A stretch of DNA of 32,551 nucleotides from Methylobacterium sp. Leaf104 (GCF_001422885.1 NZ_LMMZ01000014.1:1-32551), one strand, 5' to 3'; positions 15,401-24,003 are shown, counted from the first letter of the stretch. The notes: a model not told the origin generated them from the sequence alone. Numbers and translations are program-made.

Positions 15401-16567
15401 TCAAGCCGAGACCGGCGCGCGCAGAAGGGTGTAAGTCTCCCGGTAACTGCGCGGCCCGATGACGGGAAGCAGTAGATTCCTGGCCCAACTCGGTATCCGT
15501 GCGGTCCGCGATAGGCGATCGGTCATCGCTTGGACATGGGCCACGCGGGGCCGGCGTAGCGCCTCGTACTCGGCACCGACCATGCCCCATTCGGTCCGCT
15601 CGGCAAGCAGCGCGGCCAGCACCAGCGCATCTTCCAGGGCGAGCGCCGCGCCCTGGGCCCAAACCGGTGCCATCGCGTGCGCGGCGTCTCCCACGAGCGC
15701 CACCCGGTTCCGGGTCCAGCTCGGAATGCGGACCTCTTTGAGCGGGGAATGATAAAGCGCTTCGGGCTGGGCCAGAACCGCATCAAGGGTGTCGCGGACG
15801 AGCGGTGGGAACGATGCAAAGGCAGTCCGGAAGGCCGCCAAGTCCTGCCCCCGTCCGGCGGTCTCGCCGACTGAGACCCAGCCGTAGACCTCGCCATGGT
15901 CGACGGGGATGAGCAGGAACAATCCGTTTGATCCAGCCCAAAGCGTCCACGCGTCAAGGCCTGGGTTCGGCGCCATGAAGCGCCAGCTCGCTGGGGCCAG
16001 CATCGCCGCTCCAAGCGCGGAAGCGCCGAACGTGTCGCTTCGAACCCGCGAGTGGACACCGTCGGCGCCGACGAGGAATCCGCCGGTTTCGGCCGTCCCA
16101 TCCTGAAGCTCGACCGCGACGCCCCTCGGCATCTGCCGGACGGCGCTGATCTCAGATCCCGGCCGGAGATCGGTCGGGGGAAGGTCGAGCGTCAGGAGGC
16201 GCAGCAGGTCGGCGCGACGCACACAACGCGGGCACGCTTCTTCCCCCCAGAACGCCGCCTCGTCGATTCCGAAGAGGAGGCGCCCGCTCTCGGTGCGGTA
16301 CTCGCGCCGACGGACGGGTGAGCCGATGTTGCGCAGGGCTTCGCTCAAGCCGAGCTGGCGGAGAGCTTGGACTGCGTTCCCCGGCAGGTTGATGGCGAGG
16401 CCCGCATCGGCCGGCGTCGGGCGCCGCTCCAGGGTCAGCGAGGGAATGCCGCGTCGCTGCAGCGCTCGCCGCATGGCAAGTCCGGCGATACCGCCCCCGG
16501 CTATAAGCACCCGGCCCGCTGCGCTGTCGTCCATGCTGTCTCGCCTCGTTGCCTGGCCCGTCGTCAT
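15401..16567 (-). CDS. FAD-dependent monooxygenase (group A, salicylate hydroxylase-like)
   Basis: This 388-residue flavoprotein would use NAD(P)H and O2 to hydroxylate an aromatic or similar substrate. It has the FAD GxGxxG motif near residues 23-29 (IAGGGIAGLA), the ADGVHSRVR (DG) motif in the middle, and the second FAD motif GDAAHAMAPVWAQGAALALEDA near 293. These are the three hallmarks of the UbiH/salicylate-hydroxylase group. The start at 16567 overlaps the cytochrome b561 stop (ATGA), so it is the last cistron of the sigma-factor operon. An alternative ATG lies at 16534. The substrate is unknown; a role in oxidant or electron handling is suggested only by its neighbours. Confidence 0.9.
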   Translation of the reverse strand: MTTGQATRRDSMDDSAAGRVLIAGGGIAGLAMRRALQRRGIPSLTLERRPTPADAGLAINLPGNAVQALRQLGLSEALRNIGSPVRRREYRTESGRLLFGIDEAAFWGEEACPRCVRRADLLRLLTLDLPPTDLRPGSEISAVRQMPRGVAVELQDGTAETGGFLVGADGVHSRVRSDTFGASALGAAMLAPASWRFMAPNPGLDAWTLWAGSNGLFLLIPVDHGEVYGWVSVGETAGRGQDLAAFRTAFASFPPLVRDTLDAVLAQPEALYHSPLKEVRIPSWTRNRVALVGDAAHAMAPVWAQGAALALEDALVLAALLAERTEWGMVGAEYEALRRPRVAHVQAMTDRLSRTARIPSWARNLLLPVIGPRSYRETYTLLRAPVSA

Positions 16568-17100
16568 CGTGACCGCGGCGTCGTCAAGCGCAGGGCCATG
16601 CTGGAGAAGACACCATCCCGGCGGATCAGCCCGTGCATCAGCGCGGCACCGAGATGGGCGAGGATGAGACCGAACAAGGCGTAGGCCAGCACCGTGTGAA
16701 GTGGACGCAGCCAGGCGTAGATCGTGGGATCGCGCGGCAGGATCGGCGGGAGCACCACCGCGCCGCCAAGCCCGATGGGGTACCCGGCCGCCGACAGCAT
16801 CGCCCAACCGATCAGCGGCAACCCGAGCATCAAGCCGTAGAGCAGGATGTGCGAGGCGTGCGCAGCCTGTCGCTGCCAGCCCGGAAGGTCCGCCGGCAGT
16901 TCGGGCGGCGGATGACGCCAGCGGTTGACGAGGCGGAGCGCCGCGAGGATCAGGATGCCGATGCCGAGGGGGCGGTGCAGCGCCACGAGGGCGTCATAGT
17001 GCGCCAGAGAGGTCACCATCGCCACGCCGATGAACAGCATGGCCAGGATCATGCCGGCCATGGCCCAGTGCAGCAGCCGGGCCGGTCGGTTGAAGTTCAT
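16564..17100 (-). CDS. Cytochrome b561-family membrane protein
   Basis: This 178-residue protein has four hydrophobic helices and His residues at helix positions expected for two b-type haems: RLLHWAMAG (H11), ALHRPLG, AHASHILLYG, and LHTVLAYALFGLILAHLG. Bacterial b561 proteins move electrons across the inner membrane, from quinol or to a periplasmic partner or superoxide. The ATG at 17100 follows the catalase-family stop by 8 nt, and its own stop overlaps the monooxygenase start. The reading frame stays open upstream, but that is a shadow of the catalase gene. With a membrane-anchored peroxidase immediately upstream, it may feed electrons for peroxide reduction (inference). Confidence 0.92.
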   Translation of the reverse strand: MNFNRPARLLHWAMAGMILAMLFIGVAMVTSLAHYDALVALHRPLGIGILILAALRLVNRWRHPPPELPADLPGWQRQAAHASHILLYGLMLGLPLIGWAMLSAAGYPIGLGGAVVLPPILPRDPTIYAWLRPLHTVLAYALFGLILAHLGAALMHGLIRRDGVFSSMALRLTTPRSR

Positions 17101-17108
17101 GGTGGTGC

Positions 17109-18221
17109 TCACAATCCGGCTCCTGCAGCGGGGACATCGTGGACTGCGCTCGGGGCCTTCGGCTCGCCGGCGCGTCGCGTGAAGGATTGCGCGTAGGCCG
17201 CCGAGCGCGCGCTGAGCAGCGGATCGTCCGATCCCGCGATGCCGGCGGGCAGGACCAGGGGGTCGAAGTTCACGTCGCGGCAATTGCCGCTGGCCTCCGC
17301 CTCCGTCGCGGTCACGATCACCGTCCCGAGGTCGAGGCTCGTCCGCTCGGCCGGCCAGGGACGCGTCGCGTCCGCTGTTGGATCGCCTGCGTCGCCGAGG
17401 GTGGCGACAAGGTGCCAGCGGACGGGCGCCCGACGGACCGCGGACTCGAAGTCGTCGAACAGGTAATTCTTGTCCGCGCGTGCGGTCTGGGCCGCACTCT
17501 CGGCTGTGACGGCCTGCTCCGGCACGAACGCCCAGCGAACGGGCGTTTGCGTGCCGTCTCCGGCAACGAACCGGAAAGCGTTCAAGCCCCGGAAGGTGTC
17601 GTCGGAGAACCCGGAGGTGATCGTGCGCGCTTTGATCAAGGCCGCCGCCGTCGCGCTCTCGGGGTTCGCGGCGAAGAAGGCTTTGAGTGCCTCGGGATCG
17701 GGCTTGCCCGTGGCCGGATCGGGCTTGGCGGCGAGAAGCTGGGCATAGAACGCCTCCGAGGTCCGCACCGGGAAGACCGGGATGTCGTTGTTGCCGGTGC
17801 GCCATTCCTCGCCGTCGGGAAGTTGGAAACGGAGTGCGAGGCTGCGGACCGTGGTCGATGCATCTGCTGCGTAGGGCTGGCCGCCCGCGAGCGCGATGCG
17901 CCCGGTGACCGGGGTGATCTGACCCGCCGCGAACAGCGACGCCTTCGATAGTCGCGCGCCCCGGCCGGTACTCTCGAAGCGGCCGGCTAGGCAGAGCCCC
18001 TTGGCGTGGTTACGCCGGAATCCCGGATGCGGGCCGTTGACCCGCTCGAAGCGGTCGACGATCCGAGCCTGGGTCAGGGCGCCCGGCGAGAACCAGCCGC
18101 CGACATAGGCGAAGGCGCCCGCAGCACCGACGACAAGCCCTCCGATGGCACCGAGCCGCAGGAGGACGGCGCGCGGGTTCAGAGCCGGACTAGCGCCGGT
18201 CAGGTCGTTGAGGAGGGACAT
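17109..18221 (-). CDS. Membrane-anchored catalase-family peroxidase (SrpA-like)
   Basis: This 370-residue haem protein of the small catalase-related group probably reduces peroxides in the periplasm. An N-terminal hydrophobic segment (about residues 20-42, LGAIGGLVVGAAGAFAYVGG) serves as a signal anchor. The distal His is H72 in RRNHAKGLCLAG, and the proximal haem Tyr is Y343 in the SARSAAYAQSFTRR motif near the C-terminus. The body has the family's ALRFQLPDGEEWRTG and FRGLNAFRFV segments. It is shorter than classic catalases (about 480 residues or more), as expected for this group. It lies 9 nt after the anti-sigma gene and 8 nt before the b561 gene, so all are probably one transcript. Confidence 0.92.
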   Translation of the reverse strand: MSLLNDLTGASPALNPRAVLLRLGAIGGLVVGAAGAFAYVGGWFSPGALTQARIVDRFERVNGPHPGFRRNHAKGLCLAGRFESTGRGARLSKASLFAAGQITPVTGRIALAGGQPYAADASTTVRSLALRFQLPDGEEWRTGNNDIPVFPVRTSEAFYAQLLAAKPDPATGKPDPEALKAFFAANPESATAAALIKARTITSGFSDDTFRGLNAFRFVAGDGTQTPVRWAFVPEQAVTAESAAQTARADKNYLFDDFESAVRRAPVRWHLVATLGDAGDPTADATRPWPAERTSLDLGTVIVTATEAEASGNCRDVNFDPLVLPAGIAGSDDPLLSARSAAYAQSFTRRAGEPKAPSAVHDVPAAGAGL

Positions 18222-18230
18222 AGCTGGCCT

Positions 18231-19004
18231 TCAGATCTTCTTCGCGGTGGCGCGGCGGATGTCATTGGCGAGTGGGTGAAGGACCACCGGGTCGGCCGCT
18301 CCTACAAGGCTGTAGCCGAGCCCGTCCTGAGCCCAGGCGTAGCCGTTCGACGTCGCGGAGATGTGCGTCTGCATCGGCGCGTCGCCGGGCACGGACATCG
18401 GCCGCATCAGCATCACGAAGCGCGCGCCGTGCCCGTCATCGTACATCAGCAGCCCGGCGGGCCCCTGCTGCGTCGCGACGAGGCGCCCGCCCATAAGGTG
18501 ATAACCGGAGCTGCTAAGGTCCGGCACGCCCACCGGCCGCTTGAGCCGGGCCGAGAACCAGCCCGCGAGTTCGTCCCGGTCGGCGGCAGCGAGCTCGACG
18601 GGCCGGGTGTGGTCCGGAGCATAGACCGCGTAGTTCATGCTCGCCGCCTGGGCCAACGCTTCGATCCCAGCCGGCGCCGACGAGACCACATCGCGCAGGC
18701 CCCAGCCTCCGGCGCCGCCGAGGAGAAGAAGCAGACCGGCTGCCATCGCCTGCCAGACGGGACGTTGCGGGCGACGGCGTGCCTCGACGATCCGCGACAG
18801 GTTCAGCTGGGCAGGGACCGGCTCCGCGGCGATGGGCGCGAAGGCGGCCCGCATCTCCTCGCCGAGGGCGACGAGGCGGTCGACGCGCGCCCGCGCCTCG
18901 GGATGGTCGTTGAGATAGGTTTCGACCTCGCGCCTGCGGGCGGCATCCAGCCGCTCGTCCAAGAGGCGCTGGAGATCGTCGTCGCTGATGGGACGCATGG
19001 TCAT
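18231..19004 (-). CDS. Anti-sigma factor, single membrane span
   Basis: The protein has 257 residues. The N-terminal cytoplasmic part (about 1-80) has the anti-sigma pattern DDDLQRLLDERLDAARRREVETYL, followed by EARARVDRLVALGEEMRAAF. No zinc Cys/His set is seen. One membrane helix follows (about 84-103, AMAAGLLLLLGGAGGWG) and then an approximately 150-residue periplasmic domain with GYHLMGGRLVA and YAWAQDGLGYSLVG. This is the layout of anti-sigma proteins that hold an ECF sigma factor at the membrane and release it on a periplasmic signal. The start at 19004 overlaps the sigma gene stop (ATGA). Neighbouring peroxidase and b561 genes suggest an oxidant signal (inference). Confidence 0.92.
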   Translation of the reverse strand: MTMRPISDDDLQRLLDERLDAARRREVETYLNDHPEARARVDRLVALGEEMRAAFAPIAAEPVPAQLNLSRIVEARRRPQRPVWQAMAAGLLLLLGGAGGWGLRDVVSSAPAGIEALAQAASMNYAVYAPDHTRPVELAAADRDELAGWFSARLKRPVGVPDLSSSGYHLMGGRLVATQQGPAGLLMYDDGHGARFVMLMRPMSVPGDAPMQTHISATSNGYAWAQDGLGYSLVGAADPVVLHPLANDIRRATAKKI

Positions 19005-19531
19005 TTCACCCTCCGCAGGAGCGGCCGCTTGGCCGGAACGGCCGCCTCCGCGCCGTCCATCAGCTGGAGCATCCGGTCTCGGGCCCGTGACAGCCGGGAC
19101 ATCACGGTGCCGGTCGGGATGGCGAGGATTTCCGCCGTTTCGGCGTAGGACAGGCCCTCCACCGTCACGAGGAGGAGGACGCTGCGCTGCTCCTCCGGCA
19201 GGGCATCGAGCGCGCTCATCAAGTCGCGGTGGCGAAGGCCGCTCTCCTGTGTGGGTGCCACAGCGAGGTTGGCTTCCGCCGTATCCTCGATCGGCATGTG
19301 CGCACCTCGCCGCGCGCGCTGGCGCATCTGCGTCACGGCGAGGTTGTGGAGGATGGCGAAGAGCCAGGTTCGCGTGTCGCCATCGACTTGGCGCTGGTGC
19401 CACCGACCGACGGCCCGTTCCAGGCAATCCTGGACGAGATCGTCGGCATCGGTGGGATTGCGCAGGAGAGCACGGGCGTAGCGGCGGAGGACCGGGATCA
19501 GCGGCTCGATGAGGCGCATCATGTCCGTCAT
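19001..19531 (-). CDS. ECF-type RNA polymerase sigma factor
   Basis: This 176-residue protein has sigma region 2 (about 7-72: LRRYARALLRNPTDADDLVQDCLERA, split across the region, and TWLFAILHNLAV) and region 4 (about 105-160: LDALPEEQRSVLLL, GLSYAETAEILAIPTGTVMSRL). It lacks regions 1 and 3, as ECF factors do. The ATG at 19531 is preceded by AGGAGAT at good spacing. It heads the operon with its anti-sigma gene. A GGAATA-N15-CGTC promoter-like motif lies about 80-110 bp upstream, and a matching one faces the other way before the small secreted protein gene, so it probably controls itself and that gene. Confidence 0.95.
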   Translation of the reverse strand: MTDMMRLIEPLIPVLRRYARALLRNPTDADDLVQDCLERAVGRWHQRQVDGDTRTWLFAILHNLAVTQMRQRARRGAHMPIEDTAEANLAVAPTQESGLRHRDLMSALDALPEEQRSVLLLVTVEGLSYAETAEILAIPTGTVMSRLSRARDRMLQLMDGAEAAVPAKRPLLRRVK

Positions 19532-19614
19532 GTCCGATCTCCTGGCATGGGCGGGACCCCTCCGTGCGCAAGCCAAACGATGTGAGTCTGCTCTGGGCTT
19601 GGCTTCGGAGGCAT

Positions 19615-19640
19615 GGACGCTGCCAATCCGGGATTATTCC
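19615..19640 (-). promoter_or_regulatory. Putative ECF promoter for the sigma-factor operon
   Basis: On the minus strand GGAATA (19640-19635) is followed after exactly 15 bases by CGTCC (19619-19615). GGAAT-type -35 and CGTC-type -10 elements are common in ECF promoters. The -10 lies about 84 bases before the sigma ATG. The same motif with the same spacing occurs on the other strand at 19734-19759, which supports a shared ECF recognition. Confidence 0.6.
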
Positions 19641-19733
19641 ACGCACGCGGCGATCTTTTTCAGGCTCGCATCACGTACGCATGCTCGGTGATGTGGCTAG
19701 GAATACGAGCATCAAAATTCTTCGACGCGACCT

Positions 19734-19759
19734 GGAATAAGCAGCCGAAGACGTCGTCT
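19734..19759 (+). promoter_or_regulatory. Putative ECF promoter for the small secreted protein gene
   Basis: GGAATA (19734-19739), 15 bases, then CGTCT (19755-19759). It is identical in key bases and spacing to the minus-strand motif before the sigma gene. It lies about 56 bases before the ATG at 19816. Confidence 0.6.
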
Positions 19760-19815
19760 GTCCGGCATCCCTGCTTAGCGTTGGTCGATCAGGCAGGAAA
19801 TACTGGAGATTGAAC

Positions 19816-20085
19816 ATGACGATGCTCAAGACTGTTTCGGCCCTCGTTTTCGCGTCTGCCTGCACCCTTGCCGCCTTGACCGGAGCCTCCCAGGCCCGGA
19901 CCGTTTCCCATCCCACCGAGGACCCGTCGACCACGGGCTCGGTCCTGCCGCAGGCGCGGTCAGCCTACTGGCTCGGCGGGATGGACACCGACAGCGGCAA
20001 CGCGCGGAACCCTGCCCTTCCAGGCTATGCTCAGGGGCGCGGCCAGGAGACAGGCGGCCCCGCCCGTGAGCTGATCCCGAACTAG
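19816..20085 (+). CDS. Small secreted protein, probable ECF regulon member
   Basis: This 89-residue protein has a clear signal peptide: MTMLKTVSALVFASACTLA, then ALTGASQA, with likely cleavage after SQA. The mature part is about 60 residues, rich in Gly/Pro/Ser/Asn (STTGSVLPQARSAYWLGGMD, then NPALPGYAQGRGQE), with no known domain and no Cys. The ATG at 19816 has GGAG seven bases upstream; a TTG at 19810 is an alternative. It is divergent from the ECF sigma operon with its own matching promoter-like motif and is followed by a strong hairpin, so it is a monocistronic unit. It probably acts outside the cytoplasm in the same stress response; its molecular function is unknown. Confidence 0.8.
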   Translation: MTMLKTVSALVFASACTLAALTGASQARTVSHPTEDPSTTGSVLPQARSAYWLGGMDTDSGNARNPALPGYAQGRGQETGGPARELIPN

Positions 20086-20095
20086 CCCGGCTTTC

Positions 20096-20123
20096 CCCGA
20101 GCGCGGACGAGCCCGCGCTCGGG
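20096..20123 (+). terminator. Strong GC hairpin after the small secreted protein gene
   Basis: CCCGAGCGCGG (20096-20106) pairs perfectly with CCGCGCTCGGG (20113-20123) around a 6-base loop, 11 bp after the stop codon. There is no clear T-run, so Rho-independent action is not certain. Confidence 0.7.
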
Positions 20124-20484
20124 AACGCTCGACACCATCCAGTCAAAGCAAATTGTTTGAGACCGGTACCGCGGTCCAGACGCAGGCATCATGCGAGCAA
20201 CCGGGGACGGTCGCCCGCGCGCGGGTTCGACTGAGAGGGATGGCCAGTGTTTTGATTTTACGACCGTAACGCTCCCGCGTGCCGATGAAACGCTGCAGAC
20301 ATCTGCGGGAGGCAGACACTCAACAGGCGCAGCAAGGGTTAGTCGCCCTCTGAGCGCATTCCGAGGTGTCTTCTATATCTGAGCATAGCCTAATCCGTCA
20401 CATCGCCGGGTTGGTAGTCTCGCTTATGAAGCGCAGACGCATCTCGATTATAGGCAAATAGCATTCGAGGACGAGGAAAAGGTG
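20124..20484. other. Intergenic stretch, no gene seen
   Basis: Both strands carry only short weak open frames. Base composition becomes richer in A/T toward the hydrolase gene, whose ribosome site (GAGGAAAAGG, 20472-20482) closes the stretch. No recognisable RNA or repeat. Confidence 0.5.
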
Positions 20485-21384
20485 ATGCAAATTCTGGCCG
20501 ATCATTCCAGCTTGAGGCCACCCCCCAAAATAGCGCCTCCCTACAAATTTAACATCGGCGCTGCAGACATCGTTGTTGTCTCCGACGGGGTGCTTGATAT
20601 TGGGCCTCCGGCCATCGCGTTCGGCGGCAGCCCGACGGAAGAGCTTGAACGGCGCTTGAAGCAAAATTTCTTGCCGACCAAAAGCATCACGATCCCCATG
20701 AATATCCCCGTTATCTCTATAAACGGAAGAAATGTGATTTTTGAAACTGGGATCGGATCCTCGAAAATTTTCGGGAGCAGCGATGGCTTATTGCAGGATG
20801 GCTTGATAGCAGCTGGTATCCATCCAGGAAGCATAGACGCTGTTGTGTGCTCGCACCCTCATCCCGATCATATCGGCGGGCTGTGCGATGACAAAGGCAA
20901 TCCCCAATTTCCAAATGCCACAATTTATTTGACAAAGATTGATTTTGATTATTGGACCGACGAATTATATTTTGAATCACCAATTGGTTTCGCGGTTCGG
21001 ATAGCGCGAAACAACCTGCTGCCAGTGAGAAATCGGATTGCTTTCTTCAAAGACAATGAAGAATTCTTGCCGGGAATACAGGCCATTTTTACGCCAGGCC
21101 ATACCGCAGGACATAGTTGCTTTCGGCTTCACTCAGGTGATGAGCAACTGTATATTATTGGCGATCTGGTGCATCATGCGGCATTGATTTTCGAAAGTCC
21201 AAACCTCAAGTTTTTTGCTGATATTGACCCGGATCAGGCAGTAAAATCAAGGATAGGCCTGCTATCAAGCATCGCTGAAACGCGCGCACGCTTATTTGCA
21301 TGCCATTTTCCATGGCCTGGTTTGGGTCATGTTGCTGTCGACGGCGACGGCTTCAGATACTATCCTAGCGAAATTCGATGGTAA
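20485..21384 (+). CDS. Metallo-beta-lactamase-fold hydrolase
   Basis: The 299-residue protein carries the zinc motif HPHPDH (H124, H126, D128, H129) followed by IGG, a later His in FTPGHTAGHS, the metal-bridging Asp in IGDLVHH, and a C-terminal His region (HFPWPGLGH). This layout is that of the AHL-lactonase/glyoxalase II-like MBL group; the substrate is not determined. No signal peptide is visible, so it is probably cytoplasmic. The ATG at 20485 follows GAGGAAAAGG; a GTG at 20482 is adjacent. The gene is visibly richer in A/T, with more Ile/Phe/Asn codons, than its neighbours, a sign of transfer. It has no obvious partner gene. Confidence 0.9.
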   Translation: MQILADHSSLRPPPKIAPPYKFNIGAADIVVVSDGVLDIGPPAIAFGGSPTEELERRLKQNFLPTKSITIPMNIPVISINGRNVIFETGIGSSKIFGSSDGLLQDGLIAAGIHPGSIDAVVCSHPHPDHIGGLCDDKGNPQFPNATIYLTKIDFDYWTDELYFESPIGFAVRIARNNLLPVRNRIAFFKDNEEFLPGIQAIFTPGHTAGHSCFRLHSGDEQLYIIGDLVHHAALIFESPNLKFFADIDPDQAVKSRIGLLSSIAETRARLFACHFPWPGLGHVAVDGDGFRYYPSEIRW

Positions 21385-21458
21385 AATTGATTATCATCCA
21401 TCAAGGCTGAGTTTCGCTACCCTCAAGGAAATGACCGTCAACCGGGGTGTTCAGACCC

Positions 21459-22352
21459 TCAAAGATCCGGAAACTCTCCTGCCAAGTGGTCGATCAGGGA
21501 TCGGACGCCGGGCGGCAGGCCGCGGTGGGTCGTGAAAACCAGATGGACGATGCCGTCCCTGCTCCGCCAGTCCCGGAAGACACGGACGAGCCTTCCGGCG
21601 TCGATGTGTGCTGCACAGGCGTGATCGGGCAGGAAGGCAACGCCCAGTCCGTCCGCTGCGGCATCGCAGAGAACGGCGTAGTCGGCGCAGGTCAGGCGCG
21701 GCTCGTGGCGCATCACATGCGCTGTTCCGTCCTCTCGCTCCAACATCCAGGTGGTTTCACCCACCTCGTCGCTCGTGCCCATGGTCGGGACGGACGCGAG
21801 TTCGGCAAGGCCGGCGCCGAGGCCGTTCGCGAACCGCGGGCTTGCGACGAGGATCCAGCGAGAGCGGCCGAGTGACCGCATGGTGAGGGACGCATCGCTC
21901 GTCAGCTCGTGTCGAACGCGCAGCGCGACGTCGATCCGCTCCTCGATCAGGTCGACGGCTCGATCCGTCACGACGAGTTGGAGCTGGACCTTTGGGAAGC
22001 GGTCGAGGAAACCTCGCACGATAGCGGAGACGACCTTCACGAGGTTCCGCGGGCAACTCATGCGGATCCGCCCATGCGGTTCAGCTTGGGCTTCCGCGAT
22101 GAGCGCTTCGGCCCGCTCCTCCTCCAGCATGATGGCGCGGCAACGCTCGTAGAAGGTCTGTCCGACTTCAGTGACGCGGAAGCGCCGGCTGGAGCGCTCG
22201 ATGAGCCGCACCCCAAGTCGGGCTTCCAGCGCCGAGACACGCCGGCTCAGCTTCGACTTCGGCTCGCGAAGCGCCCGGCCTGCGGCGGTGAAGCCGCCAT
22301 GGGCAACGACCTCGGCGAAGGTGACGTAATCGTTGAGGTCTGGGCGCATCAT
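21459..22352 (-). CDS. LysR-family transcriptional regulator
   Basis: The protein has 297 residues. Its N-terminal winged helix-turn-helix (about 5-65) reads [40 protein letters not shown] and [13 protein letters not shown], the LysR signature. The effector domain (about 90-295) includes GRIRMSCP, a variant of the usual GxLRIxxP. It is divergent from a short-chain dehydrogenase gene 111 bp away, the usual arrangement for a LysR regulator of its neighbour. An 18-bp palindrome with T-N11-A spacing lies right at its start, consistent with autoregulation. Two ATGs (22352 and 22349) are adjacent. The inducer is unknown. Confidence 0.93.
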   Translation of the reverse strand: MMRPDLNDYVTFAEVVAHGGFTAAGRALREPKSKLSRRVSALEARLGVRLIERSSRRFRVTEVGQTFYERCRAIMLEEERAEALIAEAQAEPHGRIRMSCPRNLVKVVSAIVRGFLDRFPKVQLQLVVTDRAVDLIEERIDVALRVRHELTSDASLTMRSLGRSRWILVASPRFANGLGAGLAELASVPTMGTSDEVGETTWMLEREDGTAHVMRHEPRLTCADYAVLCDAAADGLGVAFLPDHACAAHIDAGRLVRVFRDWRSRDGIVHLVFTTHRGLPPGVRSLIDHLAGEFPDL

Positions 22353-22370
22353 CGTTCCCCGATTGGAACG
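22353..22370. promoter_or_regulatory. LysR-type palindrome between regulator and dehydrogenase genes
   Basis: CGTTCC (22353-22358), six-base spacer, GGAACG (22365-22370): a perfect dyad containing a T-N11-A pattern. It abuts the LysR start codon in the divergent region. Probable binding site of that regulator. Confidence 0.55.
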
Positions 22371-22463
22371 CTAAGTGCCATTTCCACTGCCTGTTCGCAT
22401 CATCGTTCTGGGAGCATCTCTCTCGTCAGCGGCTCACACGCAGCCGAACCATGGAGAGCGATG

Positions 22464-23219
22464 ATGACCGGCAGATTCCAGGACAAGGTGGTGGTGGTGA
22501 CTGGTGGCACCAGCGGCATCGGCCTCGCCGCCGCCAAGGCCTTCTCGCGCGAGGGCGCCTCGGTGTTCGTGACCGGTCGCCGTCAGGACGCGCTCGACGC
22601 GGCGGTAGAGCAGATCGGCGGCCGGGTCACCGGCGTTCGGGGCGACATGGCGAACCTCGCCGACATCGACCGCCTCTACGATGCCGTCCAGCAGAAGCAC
22701 GTGCAGATCGACGTCGTCTTCGCCAATGCCGGCGGTGGCGCGTTCGCGCCGCTCGGTACCATCACCGAAGAGCAGTTCGATAGCACCTTCGATACCAACG
22801 TGAAGGGCACGCTCTTCACTGTCCAGAAGGCCCTTCCGCTTCTGAAGGATGGCGGCGCGGTGGTGCTGACCGGCTCGACCGCTGGCAGCGAAGGGACGCC
22901 GGCCTTCAGCGTCTATTCCGCTAGCAAGGCAGCCGTTCGCAACTTCGCGCGCACCTGGATCCTCGACCTGAAGGAGCGTCGCATCCGCGTCAACGTGGTC
23001 AGCCCCGGTGCGACGCGCACGCCGGGCCTCGTCGGCCTTGCCGGCGACGATGCCGAGAAGCAGCAGGGCCTTGTTGATTTCCTGGGCTCTCGCATCCCCC
23101 TCGGACGCGTCGGCGAAGCGCCCGAGATCGCCAATGCGGTCCTGTTCCTGGCCTCCGACGAGGCGAGCTTCGTCAATGGCGTTGAGCTGTTCGTCGATGG
23201 CGGTCAGGCACAAGTCTGA
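22464..23219 (+). CDS. Short-chain dehydrogenase/reductase (SDR)
   Basis: This 251-residue classical SDR has the cofactor motif TGGTSGIG (residues 13-20), NAG (88-90), N112, catalytic S138 (VVLTGS), Y151 and K155 (VYSASK), and the usual C-terminal [17 protein letters not shown] after strand 2 favours NADP(H) over NAD(H), judged from the Arg pair. It would oxidise or reduce an alcohol/carbonyl substrate in the cytoplasm. The ATG at 22464 has GGAGAG at good spacing; an ATG at 22461 is adjacent. The frame is open far upstream, but that is a shadow of the LysR gene. It is probably controlled by the divergent LysR regulator; the substrate is unknown. Confidence 0.93.
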   Translation: MTGRFQDKVVVVTGGTSGIGLAAAKAFSREGASVFVTGRRQDALDAAVEQIGGRVTGVRGDMANLADIDRLYDAVQQKHVQIDVVFANAGGGAFAPLGTITEEQFDSTFDTNVKGTLFTVQKALPLLKDGGAVVLTGSTAGSEGTPAFSVYSASKAAVRNFARTWILDLKERRIRVNVVSPGATRTPGLVGLAGDDAEKQQGLVDFLGSRIPLGRVGEAPEIANAVLFLASDEASFVNGVELFVDGGQAQV

Positions 23220-23581
23220 CGAGGCGGGTTGAACGCTCACAGATCAAGAGCTGTCATCAACCGACGCTACTCTCGTGGTTTCGCCTTCGCTGATCCCTGT
23301 CCGCGGTCAGCTACCGAAAGCCGACGACGTGAGCAACCATGCCCGCTTCTCGCCGAATTTCATGAGAAGCGGACTGGCCGCTTGCCACCCAAAGCGGTCA
23401 TTTCCGAGGGGCTTGGCACGATACGAACGCAGAGCAGCCCCGCGCGCGATGTTGCGATGCAACATGATGCGGTCTCGTTCGTTGTGACACCGTTACCCTC
23501 GCATCACCGCGTGAGGGACGGCACGAGGAGACCCGTCCGCCGGAGGGAACTCCGCTACTGCCACCCTCGGAAGGCTCCACG
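23220..23581. other. Intergenic stretch with a small dyad
   Basis: No confident gene. TGTTGC-GAT-GCAACA at 23450-23464 is a perfect 15-bp dyad that could be an operator for the next gene. Nearby sequence (CCGCTTCT, GAAGCGGACTGGC) has the look of diverged repeat remnants. Confidence 0.4.
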
Positions 23582-23935
23582 ATGCGTCTCGCTCCAATCC
23601 TCGCGACCCTTACCCTCGTACTCTCGCCGCTTCCGGCGCTCGCATCGTCCTGCGCCGAGCAGATCGGGACCATCGAGCGCCGTCTCGACAGTGCCGGAGC
23701 CGTCCAGGTCACCGGCCTGCAGGAGGGTCACACGCTGCGGACGGGATCGCCCCGCGGCGTCGAAGGCGTTCGCAAGGGCGCGCCGAGCGACCTCGACATG
23801 GTTTCGACGGCTGATCATGTGACGTCCGCGAGGGGGTTAATCATTCGCGCGACGGACGAGGACCGGCGCGGCGACAAGCGCTCCTGCGAGAACACCATGA
23901 GCGAGGCCAAGGTCATGATCGGCGCCCTGCCGTAG
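23582..23935 (+). CDS. Small exported hypothetical protein
   Basis: This 117-residue protein has a clear signal peptide (MRLAPILATLTLVLSPLPALA, cleaved before SSCAEQ). The mature part has two Cys (SSCAEQIG and RSCENTMSEAK) that could form a disulfide, and a predicted helix at each end. GGAAGG lies 12 bases before the ATG. No domain is recognised; the pattern suggests a periplasmic protein. It has no close operon partner, and the next gene is 68 bp downstream on the same strand. Confidence 0.75.
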   Translation: MRLAPILATLTLVLSPLPALASSCAEQIGTIERRLDSAGAVQVTGLQEGHTLRTGSPRGVEGVRKGAPSDLDMVSTADHVTSARGLIIRATDEDRRGDKRSCENTMSEAKVMIGALP

Positions 23936-24003
23936 GCACCGAATAATGGGCCGGTCCGGGATCAGCCCGGATCGGCCTGCCATCGACATGGGAGCGCAAG
24001 GTG

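Noticed and set aside
20191..20382. 63-residue plus-strand open frame
   Set aside because: No ribosome site, no protein-like pattern.
21909..22460. N-terminal extension of the SDR
   Set aside because: This stretch is the opposite strand of the LysR gene; the Rossmann fold starts at 22464.
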